From Neiella marina (lineage in GTDB: Bacteria; Pseudomonadota; Gammaproteobacteria; Enterobacterales; Neiellaceae), in the NCBI RefSeq assembly GCF_002165625.1, contig NZ_NGNS01000003.1, forward strand, positions 124,001 to 188,000: DNA of 64,000 nucleotides. Reading direction: 5' to 3'. The notes below the pieces were generated by a model, which saw only the letters and a list, made by a program, of their open reading frames with translations, was not told the DNA's origin and made no database searches. Shown here in pieces: positions 9,623-18,837 of this stretch. Within the stretch, counting starts at the first letter, position 1. The number at the start of each line of letters is the position of its first letter. The position numbers were made by a program, and so were the translations under genes.

Positions 9623-10519
9623 GTGGTGCAGATTTTTATCATCTCGCTGGTATTGATGTTGCTGATCCCCACTAGCTATGCCCAGACCAATGTGGTCTAC
9701 TTTCAAAGCCATGACAGGTTCAGTTATGAAGTTGAATTGCTTGAACATTTACTGGCAATAACTGACCAAGAATACGGCAAAGCGACGCCAATAGCGCATC
9801 AATCAACAATGACTGAACAGCAAGGCTTGCGGGCGTTAACCCGGGGTGAAGTCGATATCGCTTTTTTGCCAACCAGCAAACGCCGTGAGGCAAACTATCT
9901 TGCCATTAAACAACCGTTGCTACAGGGCATGCTGGGCTTCAGGTTGTTGCTGACAAATCGGTCATCGAATTACAAATTTGCCGATATCCACTCTATTCAA
10001 CAACTCCGCGACAACGTCATCGCAGGCTTTGGCTTGCATTGGGAAGATCTTCGTATCTTGTACCGTAATCGACTGCCCGTCATGACTTCACCTCAGTATC
10101 AAGAACTGTTCGCCATGCTTGGCACTGGCCAGATTGATTACCTGCCGCGGGGCCTGAATGAAGTCGAAGCCGAGTTAAAAGAACAAGCCATGCGCTATCC
10201 CGATATTGGTCTCAATGAGGATATTGCCCTGTATTACGCATTCCCTCGTTACTATTTCGTCAACCGCGGCAATAAACAACTAGCAGAGCGTTTGACCGCA
10301 GGCCTTGCTATAGCGAAACGAGATGGCAGTTTCCGGGCATTATTTGACAAACATTTTGGCGCCGTTAGTGAACGTTTGATGAGTAAGCCAAGAGTGTTAA
10401 TTGAATTGAAAAACCCGTTCCTGCCGGATGATGTGCCGCCGATGGAAACCGATTGGTGGTTACAGCCGAAAGCAATTACTAATGTCGCTGGCACACGTAG
10501 TGCACGTAACGAGCAATAG
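9623..10519 (+). CDS. Orphan periplasmic solute-binding protein (family shared with 40.8-42.7 kb)
   Basis: 298 residues starting at GTG 9623, with GGAG at 9612-9615. A signal peptide (VQIFIISLVLMLLIPTSYA) is followed by a type 2 periplasmic-binding (SBP_bac_3-like) fold. Shared features with the tandem genes near 41 kb are the strand LGFRLLL, a G-x-G-x-x-W-x-D-x-x-I-L segment (GFGLHWEDLRIL), and the ending KRDGSFRALFDKHFG typical of amino-acid-binding domains. No permease or ATPase is nearby. It could be a sensor or scavenging protein. Its 3' end overlaps cmoM by 41 bp in antisense. Confidence 0.78.
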   Translation: MVQIFIISLVLMLLIPTSYAQTNVVYFQSHDRFSYEVELLEHLLAITDQEYGKATPIAHQSTMTEQQGLRALTRGEVDIAFLPTSKRREANYLAIKQPLLQGMLGFRLLLTNRSSNYKFADIHSIQQLRDNVIAGFGLHWEDLRILYRNRLPVMTSPQYQELFAMLGTGQIDYLPRGLNEVEAELKEQAMRYPDIGLNEDIALYYAFPRYYFVNRGNKQLAERLTAGLAIAKRDGSFRALFDKHFGAVSERLMSKPRVLIELKNPFLPDDVPPMETDWWLQPKAITNVAGTRSARNEQ

Positions 10520-11261
10520 CGCATAACGCCTGATCATCAGCATGTTGTAACTCTAATTCAATTAACTGCTGCTCATTGGCCGCAGCGTGCTCTCTATCGC
10601 GAACATAATCGCTAAATACCCTGACTCCTGAGCGTCCAACAAGCGTCAATTGATTGGCCTCTAACTGTTGTTCAAGCTGCGGCAAATCTACCGGCCATTG
10701 TGGACTGAGGCGTTGCCGACTACGCCTTTTCATACCACTGGCAACATGGTCAAAGTTACCAGCAACAAGATTGTGCAACAGTTTTGATTTTGCGTTATAC
10801 GCCATTAGGCTCAGAGATCCGCCAGGTTTAAGCAGCTGACCGAGTATGCTGACAAATTGTGCCTGTGGCTCAATCCATTCAATGACTGCATGGCACAGAA
10901 TCAAATCGAACGGTTGTTGCGGCGCCAAGTCAAACAAGCTGGCGTGAATGAAATCGAGTTGCTGATCCAGCTGGCGCTGAGTCGCATGTTGTTTTGCCTC
11001 CGCCAGCATATCGGCAGAGATATCGCACAAGGTGACATGATGCCCTGCTTCAGCAAACCACAAAGCCATCTGGCCCATCCCGGCCCCCACATCGAGAATC
11101 CGTAACGGAGCGCCATTGCGGAACTGAGCCAAATCCCGCTGTAAAACAGCCAAGCGTATCTTTCCTTTCGGCGTCTCATAGATACTGCGAGAAAACTTCT
11201 TTGCGGCGCCATCGAAGTTCGATTTAGTGGTCTGGCGATGACCCTTTTTAGATTTAGCCAC
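10479..11261 (-). CDS. cmoM: tRNA 5-carboxymethoxyuridine methyltransferase CmoM
   Basis: Methylates cmo5U34 to mcmo5U in a subset of tRNAs. The 260 residues match E. coli CmoM (SmtA, 261 aa) along the length: KFSRSIYETPKGKIR near the N-terminus, SAM motif I LRILDVGAGMGQ, CHAVIEWI, and the conserved YNAKSKLLHNLVAGNFDHV and GVRVFSDYVRD blocks. The start is GTG 11261. It lies 8 bp after the Nif3-family gene, so the two are probably cotranscribed. The C-terminal codons overlap the convergent solute-binding gene. Confidence 0.92.
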   Translation of the reverse strand: MAKSKKGHRQTTKSNFDGAAKKFSRSIYETPKGKIRLAVLQRDLAQFRNGAPLRILDVGAGMGQMALWFAEAGHHVTLCDISADMLAEAKQHATQRQLDQQLDFIHASLFDLAPQQPFDLILCHAVIEWIEPQAQFVSILGQLLKPGGSLSLMAYNAKSKLLHNLVAGNFDHVASGMKRRSRQRLSPQWPVDLPQLEQQLEANQLTLVGRSGVRVFSDYVRDREHAAANEQQLIELELQHADDQALCAIARYVHYVCQRH

Positions 11262-11269
11262 GCGCTTGT

Positions 11270-12025
11270 CTATACCGGATTGTCGATATCGACAAATTCA
11301 ACATCCAAACCATGCTGCTCAGCCAAATGCTCGCCAAGCGCTTTAACACCGTAACGTTCGGTAGCATGGTGACCAGCAGCGAAATAATCGATGTTCAACT
11401 CCTGGGCGATATGAAACGTTTGCTCCGATACCTCGCCACTAATAAACGCATCACATCCGGCAAGTGCCGCTTGTTCAATAAATGACTGACCACCGCCGGT
11501 ACACCAACCAACAGTGCTAATTGGTCGTTCGCTGGCAGCAATATGTAACGGAGAGCGCTCCAACACATGGCTAATCCGCTGTGCCAATTGCGCTCCACTT
11601 AGGGGCTGAGAGAACCTGCCTAGCATAGCGACCGAGAATGGGTCATTTGGCTCCAGTCCGCCGATTACATCAATGTCTAACAATGCTGCGAGCTGGGCGT
11701 TGTTGCCCAATTGTGGATGGACATCGAGTGGTAAGTGGTAGCCAATCAAGTTGATATCTGCGCCCAGCAAGGCTTTCAATCGATGGTGTTTCATTCCTGT
11801 GATTACCGGTGATTCGCTTTTCCAAAAGTAACCATGATGAACCAAAATGGCGTCCGCTTGGCGCTCAACAGCAGCATCTACTAAGGCTTGGCTAGCAGTC
11901 ACCCCAGTGACTATTTTACCAACCTCATCACGACCTTGGACTTGCAGGCCATTGGGGCAGTAATCACGGATTTTATCGGCTTGCAGCAATTCATCCAAAT
12001 AGCGAATCAGATCGTTGGTCAGCAT
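11270..12025 (-). CDS. Nif3-like dinuclear metal centre hexameric protein (YbgI)
   Basis: 251 residues, close to E. coli YbgI (247). ATG 12025 gives MLTNDLIRYLDELL; an upstream in-frame TTG is less likely. Metal ligands are visible in VHHGYFW, GYHLPLDVHP and, near the C-terminus, GHHATERYG. Middle segments GWCTGGGQSFI and SGEVSEQT are diagnostic. Biochemical role unsettled; YbgI has been linked to radiation resistance and GTP cyclohydrolase-like folds. Probably in an operon with cmoM. Confidence 0.92.
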   Translation of the reverse strand: MLTNDLIRYLDELLQADKIRDYCPNGLQVQGRDEVGKIVTGVTASQALVDAAVERQADAILVHHGYFWKSESPVITGMKHHRLKALLGADINLIGYHLPLDVHPQLGNNAQLAALLDIDVIGGLEPNDPFSVAMLGRFSQPLSGAQLAQRISHVLERSPLHIAASERPISTVGWCTGGGQSFIEQAALAGCDAFISGEVSEQTFHIAQELNIDYFAAGHHATERYGVKALGEHLAEQHGLDVEFVDIDNPV

Positions 12026-12122
12026 AGAAAAATGTTCCAAGTATCAATTTCAGTAACTGTCATTTTGCAGAGCGGCATTCTATCTCAATGCCGTCACCTG
12101 TTGATGCATTTTTTCGTTATCA

Positions 12123-13352
12123 CTAGCCGTAGAACCAATAGGCAATGAAAATTGCCGCAATAATGCCCACAGCATCGGCAAAAAGGCCACACCAGAGCGC
12201 ATAGCGACTGTTCCGAATACCAACGGCGCCAAAATACACCGCTAAGACGTAAAACGTCGTCTCAGTACTACCTTGGAATATGCTAGCCAAACGACCAACA
12301 AAGCTATCGGCGCCATGAACATGCATGGTATCAATCAACAGCGCCCGAGCCGCCGAGCCGGAGAAAGGTTTGGCGAACGCAACCGGCATTGCCTCGACAA
12401 ACGACGTATCACCACCAAACCATGCAACCAGCCACGCCAAGCCATCAACCACCATTGCTAGTAAACCACTCGCGCGCAACATCGCCAATGCCACGAGCAT
12501 CGCGACCAAAAACGGAATCAGTCGAATAGCGGTTTCAAATCCCTGCTTGGCACCTTCAATAAATTCATCATAAACAGCAACCTGACGCCGCTGAGCAAGC
12601 AGCAGAACAATGGCAATAAATGCAACTAACAGTAGATTGGCCATTAAGGTTGATTGTTCGCTAATCGCACTTGCACTCAGCTGCATCAAGTAACCAATGA
12701 GCGCCAGTATTAACGCTGCGACCAACGCAAATGCCATCAGAATTTGTCGTTGCAGTAAATTGATTCGCTGCACTAGCGAAACGATCAGTAGCCCGCCGAT
12801 GGTCGATGCTGTCGTGGCCAGCAGTATCGGCAAAAACACGTCGGCCGGCGCTTCAGCACCTTGCTGCGCTCGATACAAGAACACCGTGATAGGAATGAGT
12901 GTGACTGATGATGTATTGAGCACCAGAAATAGAATTTGTGCATCACTTGCGGTATCCGGTGTCGGATTGTGCTTCTGCAGATCTTGCATCGCCCTGATAC
13001 CCAGTGGCGTTGCAGCATTATCGAGCCCAAGAGCATTGGCCGCTAAATTCATCGTGACGCTACCAAAGGCAGGATCGCCTTTGGGTATACCAGGCATCAG
13101 CAACTGGAACAGGGGCGTCACTTTTTTGGCTAGCCAAGCAACCGCCCCGCACTTCTCGGCGATAGCAAACAGCCCTTGCCATAGACACAACACCCCTATC
13201 AAACCCAAGGCAATTTCAACGGCCAAACTGGCACTGTCAAACATCGCAGCCACCAATCCATTGACACTTTGGCTATCGCCAATGAACAGCCATTGCGCTA
13301 GGGCGGTGGCAAAACTGGCAAGGATCATTACCAGCCAAACTCGATTTAACAC
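12123..13352 (-). CDS. Inner-membrane protein with two nucleoside-recognition (Gate) domains, SpmA/SpmB-like
   Basis: 409 residues, GTG start at 13352 after AAGGA. About ten hydrophobic segments occur in two halves, each with a Gate-type core: first FGSVTMNLAANALGLDNAATPLG and LNTSSVTLIP, second a region including FVEAMPVAFAKPFSGSAAR. Bacillus SpmA and SpmB are separate proteins for spore core dehydration; non-sporulating proteobacteria have this fused form with unknown function. The substrate may be a nucleoside-like solute, but this is not shown. It is divergent from rsmF with 66 bp between starts. Confidence 0.82.
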   Translation of the reverse strand: MLNRVWLVMILASFATALAQWLFIGDSQSVNGLVAAMFDSASLAVEIALGLIGVLCLWQGLFAIAEKCGAVAWLAKKVTPLFQLLMPGIPKGDPAFGSVTMNLAANALGLDNAATPLGIRAMQDLQKHNPTPDTASDAQILFLVLNTSSVTLIPITVFLYRAQQGAEAPADVFLPILLATTASTIGGLLIVSLVQRINLLQRQILMAFALVAALILALIGYLMQLSASAISEQSTLMANLLLVAFIAIVLLLAQRRQVAVYDEFIEGAKQGFETAIRLIPFLVAMLVALAMLRASGLLAMVVDGLAWLVAWFGGDTSFVEAMPVAFAKPFSGSAARALLIDTMHVHGADSFVGRLASIFQGSTETTFYVLAVYFGAVGIRNSRYALWCGLFADAVGIIAAIFIAYWFYG

Positions 13353-13418
13353 GCTACGTCCTTTTTATCGTTATGCTAGAATCTGCCGCTGTTCTAGCCC
13401 ATAACATAACTTTGCATC

Positions 13419-14834
13419 ATGACTAAAGTGGAATTCCCTCAAGAGTTTATTGATAACACTAAGTCGATACTACCGGCAAATTTGACCATTGAGTCTTTGT
13501 TGGAAATCAGTCAACTACCGCTTAGAAAGAGCATTCGCTTAAATACCTTGAAAATGCCCACTGGGCCTAGCCTTGATAACTTAGTGGCACAAGCTAACCC
13601 GATACCTTGGTGCCCTCAGGGTTACTGGCTAACCGAGCAACCACAGTATCCATTGGGCAATCATGTCAGCCACCTCAATGGCCAATTCTATATTCAAGAA
13701 GCCAGCTCGATGTTGCCACCAATGGCTCTAGCCCACTTATGTGACAGTCCTCAACTGGTTCTCGATATGGCCGCTGCGCCGGGTTCAAAAACAACTCAGC
13801 TGGCCGCTTTTATGAACAACCAAGGAGGACTGGTAGCAAACGAGTTGTCGGGTTCAAGGTTGAAGGGATTGTTTTCCAATATCCAGCGATGTGGTGTCCG
13901 CAATACCGCATTGACTCATTTTGATGCCAGCGTCTTTGGTGCTGCATTGCCAGAAACCTTTGATGCCATTTTGCTCGATGCACCGTGCTCAGGAGAAGGT
14001 ACGGTGCGCAAAGATCCAGACGCCATGAAAAACTGGTCGATCGCCGCCATTGAGGAGCTGGCTGCCTTGCAAAAGCGGCTTATTGATAGCGCGTTTCACG
14101 CCCTCAAGCCCGGCGGAGTGTTGATATATTCAACCTGCACACTTAACCCTCAAGAGAATCAGCAAGTCTGTCAGCATTTGATGAACACATTTGCCGGCTC
14201 AGTTGCACATCGTTCATTGGCAACATTGTTCAATGGTGCGGACAAGGCACTCACGCCAGAGGGCTATTTGCATATTTGGCCACAACTGTACGATTCCGAA
14301 GGGTTCTTTATTGCCGCATTTGAAAAAACCGCGGCGGTTGAGCCTCCTACTGCGACTAATTATCGGTTGGGGCAATTTCCCTATCAACGGATGAATGCCA
14401 AGGAGCGAAGCGCCATTGACCATCATCTGCAGCAGTTTGGCTTAAGTGCACCCAATGATATGAGTTGGTACAAGCGTGACAATGTTTGCTGGTTGTTTCC
14501 TCAGGCAATTGAGCCATTAATCGGCAAGGTGCGATTCGACCGAATCGGCTTAAAGGTTGCCGAGCAACATAAAAAGGACTTTCGATTGTGCCATGAATTT
14601 GCAGTTGCGCTGGGAGCAGGAGCCTCGGCACGGCTGATTGAATTGGACCCATCGCAAGCGGAGCAATATCTCCAAGGCAAAGATGTTCGAGACATCGGCG
14701 AGCTGCCGAACAAAGGCGAAGTCATGGTTCAATTTGAACGACAAGTACTGGGGCTGGGGAAAGTGGTTAATCAGCGAATTAAAAATTCTTTACCTAGGGA
14801 TCTTGTAAGGGATCAACCAGTTACCCAATTCTGA
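13419..14834 (+). CDS. rsmF: 16S rRNA m5C1407 methyltransferase RsmF
   Basis: 471 residues, the size of E. coli RsmF (YebU, 479). SAM-binding DMAAAPGSKTTQ is near residues 111-122. The motif IV DAPCSGEGTVRKDP and the catalytic Cys in STCTLNPQENQ are intact. The C-terminal PUA-like RNA-binding part is present (RLIELDPSQAEQYLQGK). Acts on assembled 30S subunits. It is followed by about 150 bp of structured sequence and a strong terminator. Confidence 0.94.
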   Translation: MTKVEFPQEFIDNTKSILPANLTIESLLEISQLPLRKSIRLNTLKMPTGPSLDNLVAQANPIPWCPQGYWLTEQPQYPLGNHVSHLNGQFYIQEASSMLPPMALAHLCDSPQLVLDMAAAPGSKTTQLAAFMNNQGGLVANELSGSRLKGLFSNIQRCGVRNTALTHFDASVFGAALPETFDAILLDAPCSGEGTVRKDPDAMKNWSIAAIEELAALQKRLIDSAFHALKPGGVLIYSTCTLNPQENQQVCQHLMNTFAGSVAHRSLATLFNGADKALTPEGYLHIWPQLYDSEGFFIAAFEKTAAVEPPTATNYRLGQFPYQRMNAKERSAIDHHLQQFGLSAPNDMSWYKRDNVCWLFPQAIEPLIGKVRFDRIGLKVAEQHKKDFRLCHEFAVALGAGASARLIELDPSQAEQYLQGKDVRDIGELPNKGEVMVQFERQVLGLGKVVNQRIKNSLPRDLVRDQPVTQF

Positions 14835-14882
14835 CCATTTTGACGGTTAAAAAACAGGCGAATTAGTGGCGTTATCGACAAT

Positions 14883-15015
14883 CTGACCTACACTGAAGTG
14901 TATCTAAAGATTGCGTCCCCCCTCGGGTGTTGTCTTTGAAACAGTTAGTTAGCGCACGGCTCAACAAGAGCCATTCCCCTACGCTCGGAACAGGAATCGT
15001 TCCGAGCTTTTTTTT
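14883..15015 (+). ncRNA. Candidate small RNA or structured 3' UTR downstream of rsmF
   Basis: Between the rsmF stop and a strong intrinsic terminator are successive hairpins: AAAGA...TCTTT with an inner CCC/GGG pairing, then GGCTC-AACAA-GAGCC (14958-14972), then the terminator stem. This looks like an sRNA body or a processed 3' UTR. No clear promoter or homology is visible; the start is a guess. Confidence 0.3.
14983..15015 (+). terminator. Intrinsic terminator downstream of rsmF
   Basis: GCTCGGAAC (14983-14991), a 7-nt loop and GTTCCGAGC (14999-15007) form a perfect 9-bp stem followed by eight T. Confidence 0.9.
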
Positions 15016-15040
15016 GCCTTCTCGCCGTCATTATGACAAT

Positions 15041-15064
15041 AAAAAAGCCACACTTGCGTGTGGC
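15041..15064 (-). terminator. Intrinsic terminator of the porin gene
   Basis: GCCACAC (15047-15053), loop TTGC and GTGTGGC (15058-15064) are followed by six T on the minus strand. It lies 25 bp past the porin stop and is tail-to-tail with the rsmF terminator. Confidence 0.88.
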
Positions 15065-15088
15065 CTTCATCGTCAATCAGTGAGCAGC

Positions 15089-16279
15089 TTACAAGCTGAA
15101 CCGGACACCTAGTCCATAAATATCTTCGCCGCTGGTGCCATTGAAATCACTGTCATCAATACGGATTTCACTGAACAGGCTAAAGTAGTCGGTCCAATTA
15201 AATATCACGCCTCCAACATAGTAAGTCAGTTCGTGCGTATCGGTAAGCGCAGTGCCCATTGCCGCGTTATAACTAGCAACGGCTTCTTTGTAATTCGAGT
15301 CATCATCAGAGATTGAGTTATGACCGGTATAAATCACCCAAGTTTTGTTGAAACCGTAACTGACCAGCGATTCATGACCTTCGGCGTCATACAAAATACC
15401 TTGGCTATCGAACTCATGATTTTCGGTGGTGGCATAAACGAAAGCTGCATAGAGGCCTTCTTTCATCGGCCCGTTACCGATTTTGATACCAAATGCGGTT
15501 GCCTTGTCATCAACTTTGAGCTTCAACGAATTGTCGTCGATCTCACCGCGTAGTTCCATGTCAGCTTCGTTGTACGTCACACCAACAGTCAACGGCATGC
15601 CAACGTCTGCGACGTATTGAAAACTGACGCCATAACTGGAATCAAACTCACCTTTGTTACCACGAAATCCAGTATCACTGACAAAGTCTTCAAAGGTAAT
15701 ATCGCCTGGACTAACTTGAACCTGCAAACCTAACTTAAACCCAGCCCACTGATTGCGGTAAGTCAAAGCGTTTTCCGCTCGACCAGTTCCTGATAAACCA
15801 CCGTCGCCGGAAAAGTTAAAGGTACCGGACGCTTCGCCCCCGTACATCATGTACTCATCGGTGTAAGACGTCACATCGTAATAGGCAGCCCATTGCTTAC
15901 CGACTTTAAAGGCACCATAGGTATCGTGAACGACGCCAATGTTACCTTGCCTCAAACTAATGGTGTCGTCTTTATCGCCCGAAGACAAAGAAGGCAAACC
16001 ATCACCGTTGATCACTAGGCTGTTACCCGAGTTAGTGGTTTTGATTGCCCATTCGAGATAAGCGGACGCATCCCACTCATTATCGATCTGATGGTCAAAT
16101 TGAAAGCCCAGCCGAGATGATCCGTCTTTCGCAGTAAAGTCGCTATCGGTATACAGGGCATCGATTTCAAAGTAGCCCTTGAGTTGAGCTGAGAGGTGTT
16201 CATTTTCGAATAATTGGTAGGCACCAGCCTGACAGGTTGCTGCTGCCACAGACAAACACAAAGCGCGCTTAAGCCACAT
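15089..16279 (-). CDS. Gram-negative general porin
   Basis: 396 residues from ATG 16279, which has GGAG upstream and gives a clean signal peptide (MWLKRALCLSVAAATCQAGA). The mature sequence begins YQLFENEHLSAQLKGYFEID and has sixteen-strand porin character, with L3-like Asp/Gly-rich loops and repeated aromatic-girdle strands (YRNQWAGFKLGLQV, YYVGGVIFNW). It ends in GLGVRFSL, with Leu in place of the usual Phe. It forms an outer-membrane diffusion channel for small solutes. It is monocistronic with its own terminator. Confidence 0.85.
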   Translation of the reverse strand: MWLKRALCLSVAAATCQAGAYQLFENEHLSAQLKGYFEIDALYTDSDFTAKDGSSRLGFQFDHQIDNEWDASAYLEWAIKTTNSGNSLVINGDGLPSLSSGDKDDTISLRQGNIGVVHDTYGAFKVGKQWAAYYDVTSYTDEYMMYGGEASGTFNFSGDGGLSGTGRAENALTYRNQWAGFKLGLQVQVSPGDITFEDFVSDTGFRGNKGEFDSSYGVSFQYVADVGMPLTVGVTYNEADMELRGEIDDNSLKLKVDDKATAFGIKIGNGPMKEGLYAAFVYATTENHEFDSQGILYDAEGHESLVSYGFNKTWVIYTGHNSISDDDSNYKEAVASYNAAMGTALTDTHELTYYVGGVIFNWTDYFSLFSEIRIDDSDFNGTSGEDIYGLGVRFSL

Positions 16280-16405
16280 GTGGAACTCCCTTCGTAAGTG
16301 TGCAAGTTTTGATGCCATTTGGCATTTTTGGGTAGCAAGCCTTAACGGCTTGTCTTTTACTTGCGTTTAAGACTAGTTCAAAGAAGCGACGCTGACAAAA
16401 AACCT

Positions 16406-16963
16406 TTAATCGCCAATGAATTCGACATATTTGTCAAGCAGCGGCATCGCTGCTATGCGGGTTTCGCCTTGTGCTGTGCCTAGGTAAAGGAAGCCAACAA
16501 TTTCATCTTGCTCGGCTAATTCAAAGGCATCACGGACATAAGGATCGGTAGCATAAACACCACTGCGCCAAATACCACCATAGCCAAGTACTAAAGCAGC
16601 TTGTTGCATTGCCATGACCGCACAACCAGCACTTAAATGTTGTTCCAACGGCGGCACTTTAGGGTGCGCCGACACTTTGGCAATCACGGTAATAACAACA
16701 GGCGCACGAAATGGCATTTTCGGTGCTTTGTCAATGGCAGCTTGGTCCAGATCCGGGTTGTTAATCGCCGCACGTTCCAAAATATCAGCCAACTCTTGGC
16801 GCCCATCGCCTTGATAGACAATAAAACGCCATGGCCTTAAATGAGCATGATCTGGCGCTCTCAAGCCGGCTTGAACGATGATTTCTAGCTCTTCTTGGGT
16901 GGGTGCTGGGGCAGCTAAATTGGCATGAGAGTGGCGATTCAATAACAGGTCGATAGCGTCCAT
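16406..16963 (-). CDS. Nitroreductase family protein (YdjA-like)
   Basis: 185 residues from ATG 16963 (GAGG nine bases upstream); the track of in-frame codons further upstream lacks a good ribosome site. FMN-binding nitroreductase fold of the small YdjA type: MDAIDLLLNRHSHANLAAPAPT, then LRAPDHAHLRPWRF, CAVMAMQQAALVLGYGGIWRSG and LGTAQGE. E. coli YdjA has 183 residues. Probably an NAD(P)H-dependent FMN oxidoreductase; substrate unknown. Monocistronic. Confidence 0.88.
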   Translation of the reverse strand: MDAIDLLLNRHSHANLAAPAPTQEELEIIVQAGLRAPDHAHLRPWRFIVYQGDGRQELADILERAAINNPDLDQAAIDKAPKMPFRAPVVITVIAKVSAHPKVPPLEQHLSAGCAVMAMQQAALVLGYGGIWRSGVYATDPYVRDAFELAEQDEIVGFLYLGTAQGETRIAAMPLLDKYVEFIGD

Positions 16964-17060
16964 GAATGTCCTCTGTGATTCAACGATGCTAACAGCCATC
17001 GCGTCTTGCGACGGCCACAATGGTTAGCAGAGCTTAGCACGATGTTTCAGCAATTGGCTG

Positions 17061-17741
17061 TTAGTTGGCGAGTTTTCTAGCTAACCAGTAGTCAACACTG
17101 AGCCAACGACCAGCACCGGTAAAGAGTAAACTCAGCAACATCGAAAAATAGATCGCAGCAAACTGAATACCATTGTTTAAGATAACCACCGGACCAGTCT
17201 CGTAAAGATAACTTGGTTTGCCATTGGCCTCGACAATGCTTCGAATCCGCTCAAGGCGGTCTGATACTTCGTTACTGTTCTGCAAACTTTCCGCTGCTGC
17301 GTTAAACCCAAACCAATCAAAAAATGTTGCCACGCTTGTACTACCATTGGCCGGTGCGATGGCATGCCAACCATTGACCCAATGGACTGAAAATGCCGCC
17401 ACCAACATGGTAATTAACAACGGAATCACCACCAAACGAGTCAGAAAGCCAAACAACAACAGCCAACCACCACCAAACTCGGCCCAGCCAGCAAGAAATG
17501 CCAACAGATCGGGAGCAGGCAATCCCAAACCCCACTCTGGATTGCCAAACCAAGCAACAATGTTGGGCTTGGCTAGAAACTGTTCGAACACGCCAGCATC
17601 CGCATCACCAATGCGCAGCTTGTTGTAGCCAGCAATGATCATGACGGGGGCGAGGATCAGCCGAAACACCAGTGGCGCTAAAAAGTCCACCAAGTTGACT
17701 TTATCTGAGGTTTTCTGAGCTGCTGCATACAAGCGATTCAT
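17061..17741 (-). CDS. DoxX family inner-membrane protein
   Basis: 226 residues with about four membrane helices. The first has RLILAPVMIIAGYNKLRIG, followed by FLAGWAEFGGGWLLLFGFLTRL and a final helix IYFSMLLSLLFTGAGRWLSVDYWL, the usual DoxX pattern. A periplasmic or cytoplasmic insert sits around residues 125-175. DoxX proteins have been linked to thiol stress and quinol oxidase assembly, but the role here is unknown. It is divergent from metA. Confidence 0.85.
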   Translation of the reverse strand: MNRLYAAAQKTSDKVNLVDFLAPLVFRLILAPVMIIAGYNKLRIGDADAGVFEQFLAKPNIVAWFGNPEWGLGLPAPDLLAFLAGWAEFGGGWLLLFGFLTRLVVIPLLITMLVAAFSVHWVNGWHAIAPANGSTSVATFFDWFGFNAAAESLQNSNEVSDRLERIRSIVEANGKPSYLYETGPVVILNNGIQFAAIYFSMLLSLLFTGAGRWLSVDYWLARKLAN

Positions 17742-17823
17742 GAGCGATTCCTGTTGTTAAAGGCTCGAAATATTGCCTTTAGGAGTATAGAAACGGATTC
17801 GCTGAAAAAAATTTCAATCAACC

Positions 17824-17847
17824 AGACTTCTAGACGTCTAGACGTTG
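17824..17847 (+). promoter_or_regulatory. Three tandem MetJ boxes upstream of metA
   Basis: Consecutive 8-mers AGACTTCT, AGACGTCT and AGACGTTG match the MetJ consensus AGACGTCT with 1, 0 and 2 changes. They lie 46 bp before the metA start. MetJ with SAM as corepressor binds such tandem boxes cooperatively, so metA, and probably metH behind it, should be repressed when methionine/SAM is plentiful. Confidence 0.9.
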
Positions 17848-17892
17848 ATGTTTTATTATTTCGCAACTTTCGTTTTTAGCAGGAACAAAGGC

Positions 17893-18837
17893 ATGCCAAT
17901 TAATATTCCAGATCGGCTCCCTGCCGCTCAGGTATTGACCACAGAAAACATCTTTGTGATGGGCCACGAACGTGCTTCATCGCAGAACATTCGGCCATTG
18001 AAAGTCCTGCTGCTAAATCTGATGCCGAAGAAAATCGAGACTGAAATTCAGATTATGCGGATGCTGTCCAATACCCCGTTGCAGGTCGATGTTGATTTGC
18101 TTCGTATCGACAACCGGCCATCAAAAAATACCCCGGAAGAACACCTAAACGCCTTCTATCGCACCTTTGAAGAAGTCGAACAGCAGAACTATGACGGCAT
18201 GATCATTACTGGCGCACCATTGGGTTTAGTCGAGTGGAATGATGTGGTGTTCTGGCAGCGGATGAAGACCATCATCGACTGGGCGAACAAGCACGTCACC
18301 TCCACCATGTACTTGTGTTGGGCGGCTCATGCCGCGTTATACACGCTGTATGGCATCGATCGAAAAATTCGCCAAGAAAAATACTCGGGCGTTTACCCAC
18401 ACCAAGTACTCTATCGAAATCACCCGTTGATGCGCGGTTTTGATGACGTGTTCTGGGTCCCGCATTCTCGTTATGCCGAGATCAATGCCGATGAGGTCGA
18501 AGAAAAAACTAATCTGCAGATTCTCGCGGCATCGCCACAAACAGGAGTGCACTTGGTTGCTTCTCCAGATGGCCGGCAACTTTTTATTACCGGTCATCCG
18601 GAGTACGATCCGGAAACCTTGCACAACGAATATGTTCGAGATTCAGCTGCCGGTTTAAACCCTGCCGTTCCTGAGAACTATTATCGCGACAACGATCCGA
18701 GCAAAGAACCGCTGGTGCGCTGGCGTAGCCATGGTAATCTGCTGTTCTCCAACTGGCTGAACTACTTTGTCTACCAGACCACACCATACGATTTGCAACA
18801 GCTCAAGCCCGTCGCGCTTGCTGCCAAACTGTCATAA
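17893..18837 (+). CDS. metA: Homoserine O-succinyltransferase MetA
   Basis: First committed step of methionine synthesis: homoserine acylation. 314 residues from ATG 17893 (AGGA upstream; [11 protein letters not shown] aligns with known starts). The catalytic Cys is at 142 in LCWAAHAAL, with His235 and Glu237 in FITGHPEYD, the same numbering as E. coli Met[11 protein letters not shown] is also conserved. Substrate choice between succinyl- and acetyl-CoA cannot be settled by eye; E. coli-like sequence suggests succinyl. Preceded by MetJ boxes and 48 bp upstream of metH. Confidence 0.95.
   Translation: MPINIPDRLPAAQVLTTENIFVMGHERASSQNIRPLKVLLLNLMPKKIETEIQIMRMLSNTPLQVDVDLLRIDNRPSKNTPEEHLNAFYRTFEEVEQQNYDGMIITGAPLGLVEWNDVVFWQRMKTIIDWANKHVTSTMYLCWAAHAALYTLYGIDRKIRQEKYSGVYPHQVLYRNHPLMRGFDDVFWVPHSRYAEINADEVEEKTNLQILAASPQTGVHLVASPDGRQLFITGHPEYDPETLHNEYVRDSAAGLNPAVPENYYRDNDPSKEPLVRWRSHGNLLFSNWLNYFVYQTTPYDLQQLKPVALAAKLS

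Noticed and set aside
12697-13404. 235-residue plus-strand frame opposite the gate-domain membrane protein
   Set aside because: Its Ala/Ser/Asn/Ile-rich composition is what the antisense of a membrane protein gives; the minus-strand gene is a recognisable family.
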